A stretch of 21,877 nt of DNA from Rhizophagus sp. LPA8_4_AMF (Eukaryota; Glomeromycota; Glomeromycetes; Glomerales; Glomeraceae): assembly GCA_021464525.1 (NCBI GenBank), contig JADRCO010001161.1, positions 1 to 21,877 on the forward strand. The letters run 5' to 3'. Of the stretch, positions 1 through 9,151 are shown piece by piece (positions within the stretch are counted from its first letter, which is position 1; each line of letters starts with the position of its first letter). Both the position numbers and the translations under genes were made by a program. The notes beneath the pieces were generated by a model. The model was not told the origin of the DNA and searched no databases. It was given only the letters and a program-made list of their open reading frames with translations.

Positions 1-89
1 CCAAATTAATTTATTATAGTCCAAATCTCAAATCCCAAATCCCAATCCCAAATCCCAAATTATATTGAATTTTGGCAACATGCATATAT

Positions 90-197
90 ATGGTGGTTCA
101 TTTTTGGATTTTTGATGCTTTCTTGACAGGATACCATAAGCATCTAGTGGTATCCAGTCAACTCAACCTCTTAGAGGGGGGTCCCGATCTTACATAG
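90..197 (+). CDS. Possible 3' terminal exon of an upstream gene (partial)
   Basis: An open frame runs from an ATG at 90 to a TAG at 195-197 (35 codons plus stop). It contains a strong splice-acceptor context, a pyrimidine-rich run ending TTGACAG at about 129, so the true exon may begin at 130. The end of the peptide reads QLNLLEGGPDLT, with mixed, non-homopolymeric codons unlike the AT-rich filler after it. This suggests the tail of a gene whose body lies left of the window. I do not recognise the product. The ORF is short and chance cannot be excluded; the alternative is non-coding DNA with a small hairpin (GGATACCA/TGGTATCC at about 129-156). Confidence 0.3.
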   Translation: MVVHFWIFDAFLTGYHKHLVVSSQLNLLEGGPDLT

Positions 198-1154
198 CTT
201 TCCTTAATTATTTCATTTTGTTCTGTTTTTCAGTATATTGTAATTATTGCTTTTATGTAAGTGAACAAGATTGCACCGCTATATAAAATAATTGAAAAAA
301 AAAATATTGATTTAATAACAATATATTCAATGAAATATTATTATTTTAAATTAAATTCAATAAAATTTTATATTATAAATTACATTTAAAAAGCATATAA
401 TTTACGCATTTTTCAGTATTATTCAGTATATAAAACATAATTTTATGGTACAAAATTGATCAGATTTCTGTATCATGTATTTTTTTACATATATTTTTTT
501 ACAGAAAATTCTAATCATATGATATGTTTACTATATGATAATCATACAATATTCATGTAGTTTTTTCTGTATAAAAAACGTTGTAGTGTCAGCTTCTGCC
601 ACTCTGACAACATAAGTTGTGAACAACCTTTAAATTATAACAAGTATTTATTAAATATAACCTTCAAGTTTATTTATTGTTTCATGATAAATGTTAATTA
701 CAAAGTAAGGTTGTCCCCCTTTTCTCAAGGGAAATTCCTATTCTATTTATAATAAAATTATGATCTACAACTATTTATAACATGAAACGTTACTAATTAA
801 TTACATGCATTACTGTGCCAAAATGATCTACACTTCAGAACTATACTTCCGACCTAATTTTCTAATCTACATTAATTCTGGCACTACAACGTATAAATTC
901 CTTATCCTATTTTTTTATAGGGATACCTTTTACAGTTGATTTATTTCTGATTTATTGTTAAATCATGAATATTTTATTTATTATTTAATTTATGCTTAAT
1001 CATTTACTGATTGTTTACTATCCACTACATACATTTTATCGAACGTTACCCATTATGTCACATTTACTTTTGACTTATTATGGTCAATATAATAAAACCT
1101 TTGGTATAGCATTCTCTTCCAATATGTAATATGTCTGCAATGTTCACAATCAAT
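198..1154. other. AT-rich intergenic stretch, no gene seen
   Basis: No frame of useful length is open on either strand. The stretch has A/T runs and a small CCCTT/AAGGG stem near 717-731, but no repeat array or RNA gene that I can recognise. Confidence 0.6.
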
Positions 1155-2041
1155 CAAAACTTTTTAACTGGTTAAATTAGTGATTTTTGAATTCAAAATT
1201 TTGGCTAAAATTTTGTTAATTCTGGCCAAAATCATTATTCCAGCCTAAATTTTGTTAAAATTGAAAAATGTAGTTCAAATGTAACATTGCATTTGTGCAA
1301 TTTAACACCCAAAACCATTATGAGTAAAAATGTTCATTATACTCATAAATACATTTTAACATGATTTAAAAGTCAAAATTTTCAGATGTTTAAAAGAATC
1401 TCATTGTAAAAATCACCTATTTTTAAACAGTTTAATATTCTTAAGATTGTAATATCCTGCCATCCAGTGATCATAGAAAGATAAAAGATAGCTCATTGAA
1501 GTCATCTCATTGAAATGGTTCAAATAATAGTAAAATCGCATTTCTAGCATCAATAGATGATGAGATAGATGATGAGATATTAGATACAATGTGATATCTT
1601 GCTACCTAGTGATTGTAAAAGGATAAAAAATGACTCATTGGATTCATCTAATTGAGACGATTCAGATAATAGTAAATTTGCATTTCTAGCATTGATAGGT
1701 ATTTAATTAACTTTATTATAAAAAAGTATAATTACATAAAATGAAATTACTCAACATCTATTGATACTAGAAATGCAAATTTACTATCATCTGAATCAAC
1801 TCAATTAGACGAATCCAAAAAGCCATTTTTTATCCTTTTACAATCACTGGGTGGTGAAATATCATATTGTATCTAATATCTCATCATCTATCTCATCATC
1901 TATTGATACTAGAAATGTGATTTTACTATCATTTGAATCATCTCAATAAGATGATTCTAATGAGCTATTTTTTATCTTTCACTGGATGGCAAGATATTGC
2001 AATCTTAATAACATTAATTACCGATCCGGCTAAGATCGGCA
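1155..2041 (+). repeat. Left terminal inverted repeat of the transposon, split by a MITE
   Basis: Left arm, in two pieces around the insertion at 1445-2004. It pairs with 6239-6550. The most conserved part covers about 1250-1430, for example the stretch reading GTGCAATTTAACACCC near 1295-1310. The piece after the MITE (2009-2041) matches the innermost part of the right arm, including the GCCGATC/GATCGGC hairpin, which shows that the MITE landed inside the arm. Confidence 0.85.
1445..2004. mobile_element. Fold-back MITE (560 bp) with TTAA target duplication
   Basis: The two halves (about 1445-1700 and 1755-2004) are inverted copies, with termini GATTGTAATATC and GATATTGCAATC. TTAA flanks both ends (1441-1444 and 2005-2008). 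Each arm itself holds two diverged copies of a ~130 bp unit containing GCATTTCTAGCAT and GATGAGATAGATGATGAGAT-like strings. No coding frame is present. The TTAA duplication is characteristic of piggyBac-type transposases, so mobilisation by such an enzyme is a reasonable inference. It sits inside the left arm of the larger transposon, so it is younger than that insertion or moved with it. Confidence 0.8.
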
Positions 2042-2228
2042 CTATTTTATATGTAAAAAAGGGGTTAAATTTAACGAATTTGCGATAAATGCAAGAATTC
2101 TAAAAAGGAAATCTCATAAATTACGCACTAGCTTTAAATGAAAGTCACATGATATATAAAAAAAGACCGGAAAATCAGGAAAATGAAAAAAAAATACATC
2201 GATATGTAAAAAAAAGAGTTTACTATGT

Positions 2229-2236
2229 ACGCGCGT
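2229..2236. promoter_or_regulatory. ACGCGCGT site downstream of the transposase gene
   Basis: One of two ACGCGCGT octamers, which are rare in DNA this AT-rich. The context TACTATGT-ACGCGCGT-CAGAT is repeated in the same orientation at 6166-6182. It lies 90 bp beyond the transposase stop codon. Its role is unknown. Confidence 0.35.
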
Positions 2237-2324
2237 CAGATTTCCGCTTCGAAAATAACGAAATTTCGTATTTTATTTACATTTTATCATATAATTTACA
2301 TACAAAAATACATAAATATTAGTT

Positions 2325-5300
2325 TTAAGTTAACTCTCCAGTCTCTTTTATCGAAGTATACTCTGCAGTTTCTATTGCTTGAAGTGCCATTGCATGTTTC
2401 CAATCTCGTGAAAATGAAGTAATCCAATTAGCAATAGTAGATTCCTTTGGCACCTCATTCTCTTCTATTTCCCCTTCTTGTACTCGTTGCATCAGTTCAC
2501 TTCGCATTTCCGCAGCTGTCATTTTCTTTCTTGGGTTAGCAGTACCTGCATGAAACATTATTTCAAGAAGATTCTTGACGTGTATAGGTATTCGTTTTAC
2601 TGGTTCTCTCGTTTTTTGATTTTGTTGTAACGCCCAACCAGAAATAAAAATCTCCCAACTAAATCAAAAATACTTGTTAGTAAATAGAGGTAGTGATGGC
2701 AATAGGCGACTAAGAATGTGATGATGGAACTGTAATGATGATAATAAAAGCGAAAAAAAATGAAGGAAGAGAATAAAAGAGAATACCTTTTACGTTCCAG
2801 ATCTATTTCCACTTCTGTTTCATTTATTAAATCAACATCTGTAATTTCCTGCATTATATATATAGTTAGTATATTTATGATTTTTTTATTTATCAAACAG
2901 AGTTATCCTATGACTAACTTACTAATTCATTCATTTGATTTTCTAAATTTTCAATAGCATCAGTATCTAAAGTAAAAATAAATCAATTAGATCACCTAAT
3001 TCAAAAATTAATTTTTATTAGAAAATTATACCTTAATGATCAATCCTTGGTATATTCCAAGGTTTTTATGGCTTTGAATGTTCTGAAATAATGGGATCTG
3101 GCTTGATAATTGTTCAATTTTTAACAATTTTTTGGATTTTACTGGGCGAAAATTTGTTTTGCTCTCCAAATTTTGGTAAGGGTCGTGTATAGATATATCC
3201 ACCTTCTTCACCATCATATACCCAGGTAAATTCATTCCAATTTCGGATTCCTGTAATAGTTCCTATTTTTTGTTTTTCTTTTATAAATTCAAAAAAAAAA
3301 AAAAATGTTATTGAATTTTTAAAATTGCAATATAATAAAACAAAATTTACCTTGTTCTCGATTAGGTTGAAGATTTGCTACGTGAGTACCAGATAGACCT
3401 TTAATTGCCATTTCAATATCTTCACCAGAAGCAATTTCATAACCAAGTTTAACATAACGCTTGATTGCATGTGTAATCTTAGTAGATGAATAATTCTTAG
3501 TTATATACAAATTTCAGACTGGAAATCAAAAAGTAATAACTAAAAATATCCTTACTTGTGCATGATGAGAATCAATGGTGGATTTTGCCTCGCCAGCCTC
3601 TAGAAAAATCCATCTATTAATACAGACATCATACCACTCTTTCCAATGGGATAGTATTATCATCAATTCTGTATTATGATAGTGTCCTCCATTGTCAGAT
3701 ATAATAGTTATATATTTAGGTTTTTTTTCAAGTGTTTCTAATACCCCATGTAGTGATGATGCCGTAAACCAAGCATCTTGCTTGGTATCTCCACTCCAGT
3801 GATCATAAGCGGTAATATTTAGATTATCAGTATTTTGATCTTTAGTATATAAAGTCCATCCACGCTTTCCAAACCACTCATCCTTTGTTTCTCTTGCTTT
3901 TTTAGGATTAATTCGCATCTTATAATCCACAATCATCAGAGCTTCATCATTATCAAGCTGGGAGAGAGTAGCAGGCAATTGTGCATTTAGGTAAATTTTA
4001 CGAGCATGATGTGACATAAATGCAATCAATTGTTTTTGGTAACCATCAAGATTTTCATGTTGATTTAACGGCAAATGTTTTTTTAAATTTCTGAAAAAAA
4101 TAAATAGGTTCTTACAATTAACACAAGTATTGGAATGTATTTCTTCACAATCACCAAAAGCATGTCGTAAGCAATGTGACAAACAAGAATTATGAATTGC
4201 AATTCCATCTTGTGATACATTCAATTGCTTTGGATAATCTCTTCTAAGATAGCGTCGTAAATTTTGGGCACCATCTATCAATTCATTCTATTATAAAGAA
4301 GTTTGAGATGAATTCAATATTATTGATTATTAAAATTATCAAGAACTTACCCGAAGTAATAGGTTTGTAATATTGATATTTATAAGTTCTTCAATATTTG
4401 CAAATACTTGATATCCACATTCATTACATTCTGAACAAAGTCCACCTAAATTTTCCTTATATACAAAGTGCTTACCATTCAACTGTGCCATAAAAGATGT
4501 CCTCTTCATCCCATTTGGATATTTTTCATGAAATTGATTCCATAAAGCTTGCTTGTGATCTTGTAAATAAAGTACAGGTAAACCACTTTCATTATCAGTT
4601 TTATAAGAACTCATATTTACATGTTCTTTTGTAGAAAAGAATAATTCAAATTGTTTCAATTGTTCAGGAGTAAATTTTGTTCGATGAAAAGTTGGTTTCT
4701 CTAGTATAGGTGCTCCATAACCATTTGTACGTGCATATTTACGTGATTCTAAAATGGTATGTCGTCCAACCTTTTAAAAATAAATTGATGAATTTTTAGT
4801 ATTACTAATAATGTTAGAAATTACATTGAAATTACTTACACCCAAGTTTTCTTGTAATTCATCATAGGTAAAATCATCTGCAATAATTGAAAGTATTCTA
4901 CGCTTCCCATCAAAATTTTTTTTATTGTCTTTTAATGCATGGTCAAAGCATTGCCAGAAGGTCTGAGTTGAATTTTCAACAAGAATTCCCATTTGATATA
5001 ATTGAGTAAGTAACGCATAATCTTGTTTTGGATCACTGGATTTTGACCAAAATTGATACTAATAAAAGAAAGTTGTAATTAATTTTTTTTATAGAAATAT
5101 TTGCAATATTTTCTATATCAGAATACCTGACTTATCTCATGTGACCAAGGGGTTACATCATGAGCGCCAGCAGCACGAAGAAAAGTTTTCCATGCTACTA
5201 GTTCACGCAAATTAAATTGATAGTCTTCAGGGTATATTTCTTGCAATTCTTTATTTATTTCAATTAGAGGACTTTCCTGCTTTTTCCATTTAACAAATAA

Positions 5301-6149
5301 TTGATGCCAATTAATATTTACAATTGTTCTTCGTCTTAGATGAAAATTAAAAAGTGACTTCACAATGGAATAATTATCCCATTCTTGAGGTGAACATGTT
5401 GGCGCTTTCTGTTTTTTATTTAGAGATTGAATCATATGGTTTTCAATACCAAAAAGTTGATTGCCATTGAATTTTTTTATTAAACCTGAAATTTTCCATA
5501 CATTAAGCGGGCTCTCACCTTTAATTACAAGTTTGCATATTTGATTTTGATAAATTTCAAGAATGCATGAAGTTTCTTCGATTCTAGAAATAAATAATGC
5601 CATCGTATTTCCACTATACTTATAAAGAAGTGAGGATTTATATCCTGGTCCAGCGTGAAACCAATCTGCTCGTGATGAATATCCTACTCCATATACAAAA
5701 ATTTTGATTTGTTCAAGTGAAATTAAACGAGGGACGAATGAAACATCTTTACATAGTTCTTTTATTATATCTTCATTATTCCACCCCATTATTTGTATAC
5801 CAGAATAACGTGTTTTTGTTTCAAAAATCTTGGAATAAACTTCGGAAATTGCATTAGTTGGATCATTGGCAATTTCTACAATATTTCCGCTTTGACACAA
5901 GTATCCTGGTAAAAAATTGTTATTTTCTTTATTGCCAATAACTATTGTTACAATAAATTCATGATCATTAAGCAATATTTTGCTTTTTTGCTGCACGCGA
6001 ATCGGAAAATGAGCCGTTTCGTTAATATCGTTATTAAAATCGGGCAAAAGGTGCCACCAATAGCGGGAATATGGTCCATAATGAAGTGTTTCAACAAGTT
6101 CTCCAGGTGAAATAAGAGAAACATTAACTTGGCGGTGTTTTGTCATCAT
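2325..6149 (-). pseudogene. DDE transposase with N-terminal FYR-like domain, nine exons, three in-frame stops
   Basis: Exons on the minus strand: 6149-5127, 5058-4840, 4770-4351, 4287-3556, 3495-3351, 3262-3032, 2966-2923, 2848-2787, 2658-2325. All eight introns are GT-AG; most are 60-88 bp and one is 128 bp. The exons sum to 3,210 nt (1,069 codons plus stop). Residues ~150-245 resemble FYRN then FYRC: GYKSSLLY, then SPLNVW and LFGI. About 390-433 is helix-turn-helix-like. Cys pairs lie near 532-536 and 606-612. The catalytic core is DYKMR (D675), SDNGGHYHN (D752) and EAGEAKSTID (E784 or D793). The C-terminal ~110 residues are helical and charged. Codons 896 (TGA), 912 (TAA) and 923 (TAA) interrupt exon 6, although frame and phase stay intact on both sides. 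A truncated product would end at 3114 and keep the whole DDE core. It should cut and paste its own transposon DNA in the nucleus. The superfamily is unassigned. Confidence 0.8.
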
Positions 6150-6169
6150 GTAATGGACGGGAATCTACT

Positions 6170-6177
6170 ACGCGCGT
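6170..6177. promoter_or_regulatory. ACGCGCGT site just upstream of the transposase start
   Basis: This octamer lies 21 bp upstream of the start codon at 6149, in the context TACTA-CGCGCGT-GAGAT. ACGCG is the core of the MluI cell-cycle box bound by MBF-type factors in ascomycetes (established there). Whether it acts so here is inference. Confidence 0.35.
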
Positions 6178-6238
6178 GAGATGTAAAAAACGCTTTTTTT
6201 AATTATCGTTATTATCCCCGAATTTTATTAGTAACGCA

Positions 6239-6550
6239 GTGCCGATTTTAGACGGATCGGCAATTAAATTATTTAAAAATAGGTGATTTTTACAATGAGA
6301 TTCTTTTAAACATCCAAAATTTTGACTTTTACATCATGTTAAAATGTATTTATAAGTATAATGAACATTTTTGCTTATAATGGTTTTGGGTGTTAAATTG
6401 CACAAATGCAATGTTATATTTCAATTTTAACAAAATTTAGGCCGAAATTACGATTTTGGCCAGAATTAACAAAATTTTGGCCAGAATTACGATTTTGGCC
6501 AGAATTATGAATTATTGATTGGCAAATTTAGTCAGATTTAATTAATTTTG
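6239..6550 (-). repeat. Right terminal inverted repeat of the transposon
   Basis: Uninterrupted right arm. It starts 90 bp upstream of the transposase start codon (6149), so it probably also carries the promoter. From 6428 to 6507 it has three or four copies of an ACGATTTTGGCCAGAATTA-type motif in tandem; such subterminal repeats are commonly transposase binding sites (inference). Confidence 0.85.
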
Positions 6551-7984
6551 GCGAAATAAATTATATATATGTACTATACATTTAAAGAGGATACTGTGCC
6601 ACAAATTTTTTTTTGCCAACTTCAATAAAAAAAAATTTGCCTCTTTTTTTTGTGACTTGACCACTGACTGCTATACTTTCTGATCAATAATTATCTGAGT
6701 TATTACATATAGTTTATATTTTATCACCAATTTACTGCCAAATCCTGTTAATTAATAAAGTTTATTTTCTGTTACTACCCTGACAATTGACAAATATTAG
6801 TAGTGACAAAAGCATCAAAAACATGGAGGGCTGTGAAAGACCAGGAGCAAGGAATAAAATAATATATGATTATAATTTATGAAATCATGTAATTTACGTT
6901 AAAAATATTCCAACAAAAAATTAAAATTTTATTATTTGTATAGTTATCTTGGAGATTTGGATATTTAGGAATAGAAACAAATAGTTTGAGATAAAATTCA
7001 TGAAATCAAGGTTCAAAATTTTCACTCAGAGTTGACATTTCTTCTCTGATTTAAGAGAAGCGTTACGTCACTTACGTGCAATGAAGCAGCAACGTATTGT
7101 CACATAGTGGGTTGGATCAAAATGTCATGGATGATATTACTAATTTTTGTTTTATAGGGCGAGATAGTTTAAGTGGAGACCTTCAAGTGTTGAGGAACAG
7201 GAATTGATTGTTAGATTAACGTTAAATTGTTCTTAAGATATAGATAGGTAATACTAAATTGAAGGAAACCACTTGGACTAATAATTTGGATTAGAACATA
7301 ATGGATGATTTTCTTTTCGTTAGTCCAATTAGTATCTTTAGAGTTATTTGGATGTTTGTTTTTTCTTTTTAATATTATATTTTTATTTGTTTTCACATAT
7401 ATATATTTGTATAGTTTTGGTTAGGTTATGGCTTTATACCGCATTTTTTTTTTTGCATTTTTAATTATTATGTAATCTTGTTCTTAGATTTACATAATTA
7501 ATAAAATGCATTAAATGCATTAATAATTAAAAAAAAAGAAACTTACAATAATATTAAATAAACAGAAATTCAATGCACCAATAATAATGAAGAAAATAAA
7601 TTTAATATTAAAATAAATAAATATCATCATCATATTCTAATTTTTTGTTATGACAAATAACATTTATTTAAAAAAGTATTGTTTCCAATATATATGTAAC
7701 ACTATGGTTTAAGATCGATTATGATAGATAATAACTGTATTTTTAGATATTAGTCCCGACACAAGCGTTTTCATGATTATCATGTTAAATTTATGAGAAC
7801 ATTTTGTAATTGACCCATAATGAGTCATTGCATATGCAAACTTTTACATCATAAGATCATAAGATCATAAGGTCATAAGGTCAATAAGATAATAATAAAT
7901 AGTTATCGTTCAGCCCGATAGGATCATGCAGATTTTCATAGACTGATATTTTTATAATAATGCATGATTATACATAATTGATTA
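6551..7984. other. AT-rich spacer, no convincing gene
   Basis: No supported gene. Around 7135-7158 there is a perfect fungal-style branch/acceptor string (TACTAAT, poly-T, TTTTATAG) with a possible donor GTATTG near 7100, but the flanking frames are only 13-20 codons. A 10 bp unit, ATCATAAGAT, is repeated about four times at 7849-7888. Long A/T runs occur at 6604-6650 and 7444-7460. Confidence 0.5.
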
Positions 7985-8146
7985 TCGCCGTTTTCAAAAT
8001 AATGTAGGACATTGATCTGTGATTATATATTCGAATACCAGTATTCGTCCAGGTTTTGTCCTGTTTTCGTCCGGTAATCGTCCGGTAATCTGGTATTCTT
8101 TTTTTTTATCCAAATATACCATCCTACACCATTTTGAAAACGGCGA
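7985..8146. mobile_element. MITE, 162 bp, TA target duplication
   Basis: Termini TCGCCGTTTTCAAAAT and ATTTTGAAAACGGCGA are a perfect 16 bp inverted repeat, extending imperfectly through TGTAGGA/TCCTACA. TA flanks both ends (7983-7984 and 8147-8148). The interior carries a short tandem repeat of CGTCCGGTAAT and no coding frame. TA duplication with short inverted repeats suggests a Tc1/mariner-type source. A further end-like string, TCAAAATCGGCGA, occurs at 8291-8303 outside this unit. Confidence 0.75.
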
Positions 8147-8322
8147 TAATAAGGTGAAGTAAAAAATTGGTGTAAATGAAAATTTTTATAGAAAAAGTTT
8201 AAATAAAGCTTATAAAGTGAATTAAAAATAGTATAAAAATGAAATTCAATGTAAAGCTTATTTATGAATGTTGCTATAATTAATGCATGATCAAAATCGG
8301 CGATAACACTTTTATTGGATGT

Positions 8323-8427
8323 GGGCTATATCGGTCATAGGGCCTTCATTGATTGGTGAAGATGGCACTATGTGGCTCATTTTCAACCAATCATTCGGTC
8401 CTGTGGCCAATATGGCCAATATAGCCC
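8323..8427. repeat. 105 bp imperfect hairpin (GGGCTATAT...ATATAGCCC)
   Basis: The two halves are inverted copies: GGGCTATATCGGTCATAGGGCC at the left pairs with GGCCAATATGGCCAATATAGCCC at the right, and TTGATTGGT pairs with ACCAATCATT near the loop. The last four bases coincide with the start of the next element at 8424. It may be a small MITE or the remains of one. The 67-codon frame across it is a by-product of the palindrome. Confidence 0.6.
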
Positions 8428-8965
8428 TGTTCATTTCCGGTCGGTCACATTTTTCGGTCGGATTTGTTTATTTTGATTGGGATGATCAGTTTGTACAACG
8501 CAACCATTTTCTGAACTTTTAGCCCAACTTTTTTGGGGTTTTTTGGTCGAACGCCAAAAAATAACCAACTAAAATTAGATAATTTCTTGAGTCATCATCC
8601 CTTCACGTGTTAAACCTTTTTTACACATTTTTTTCATTATGACTTCTCAACAAATTCAAAAAGTCTGAAGCTCTAAAGTAAAAATTTCAGACATATCTTC
8701 CTGTTCATCGTCTGAATCTGTATTATCTTCGTCTAACTCTAATAATATGGTTTCAATAAGTTTTTCTTCTATTACTTGTTGTAATTCTTTGCGTTTACAT
8801 GACATTTAAGAAAAAAATATATACCAATATAAGAAGTTTGAACTAAATTAGTAAATTTCAATCTAAAGCAGTTCAATTTGCGATCAAAAATAAAAAAATT
8901 TTATTGGATAATTTTTGTACAACAAAATCCGACCAAAAATACGACCAACCGGAAATGAACAGGGC
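8424..8965 (-). mobile_element. TA-flanked DNA transposon remnant (542 bp) with ~50 bp inverted repeats
   Basis: The left end, GCCCTGTTCATTTCCGGTCGG, and the right end, CCAACCGGAAATGAACAGGGC, are inverted copies; the match continues through TTTGGTCGGATTT-like sequence for about 50 bp. The left flank is TA (8422-8423); the right flank after the whole tandem array (9152-9153) is also TA. It holds a short acidic coding remnant on the minus strand (8656-8805). It is best read as an internally deleted derivative of an autonomous element. Confidence 0.75.
8656..8805 (-). pseudogene. Remnant of the element's coding frame: 49-residue acidic N-terminus
   Basis: ATG at 8803-8805, stop TGA at 8656-8658, 49 codons. 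The peptide begins MSCKRKELQQ, continues with a glutamate/leucine-rich helix, then an acidic run, ELDEDNTDSDDEQED. This kind of short acidic leader precedes the catalytic domain in several fungal transposase-like proteins (inference; the family is not identified). No DDE motif follows: after the stop only a short frame (starting MKKMCKKG) remains before the inverted-repeat sequence. The start lies inside the transposon and is read inward from its right end, as expected for the original transposase gene. Confidence 0.5.
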
Positions 8966-9151
8966 TTATTTCTGGTTGCATTTTTTGGTCAGGGTTTGTT
9001 TATTTTGATTTGTCTGATTTTTTATGTAACACATAAAATATCCGACCACTATCCGACCTTTTGACCCATAAAAAATTTTTGGATTTTTTTGGTCGAACGT
9101 GTTTCACCAATAGAATGGTTTATTTTGCAGCCGACTGGAATTGAACAGGGC
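8966..9151. mobile_element. Tandem partial copy of the same element, sharing one end
   Basis: This begins directly after the right end at 8965 and lacks the first ~10 bases of the left terminus, but ATTTCTGGTTG...GGTTTGTTTATTTTGATT matches the left arm of the 8424 copy, and it ends GACTGGAATTGAACAGGGC at 9151, a second right terminus. The string TTTTTGGTCGAACG occurs in both copies. It has no coding frame. Confidence 0.65.

Larger units (their letters stand above)
1155..6550 (-). mobile_element. DNA transposon with ~300 bp terminal inverted repeats and a transposase gene
   Basis: The sequences at 1155-1440 plus 2009-2041 and at 6239-6550 are inverted copies of each other. Over the best ~160 bp I count about seven substitutions and one 12-13 bp indel. 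Between them lies one nine-exon transposase gene on the minus strand (2325-6149). The outer ends carry short repeats of an AATTCTGGCCAAAATCG-type motif, more copies on the right than on the left, so the exact terminus and target duplication are not resolved; 1155 and 6550 are the last positions where the arms still align. The inner ends of the arms form a small hairpin (GCCGAT/ATCGGC). Without the nested MITE the element is about 4.8 kb. The superfamily is not assigned. Confidence 0.85.

Noticed and set aside
2225..2422. Plus-strand 65-codon frame
   Set aside because: Overlaps the last transposase exon on the other strand and is Ile/Lys/Phe-rich; a shadow.
3519..3555. Shorter 37 bp intron 4 in the transposase using acceptor TTTCCAG
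   Set aside because: The 60 bp alternative ending at 3496 fits the size of the other introns and keeps the downstream frame in phase.
7093..7158. Possible 66 bp intron with TACTAAT branch and TTTTATAG acceptor
   Set aside because: The flanking exons would encode only about 17 residues before a stop; the splice-like string alone is not enough.
8319..8522. Plus-strand 67-codon frame
   Set aside because: Runs across the 8323-8427 hairpin and the terminus of the TA element; open only because of those repeats.
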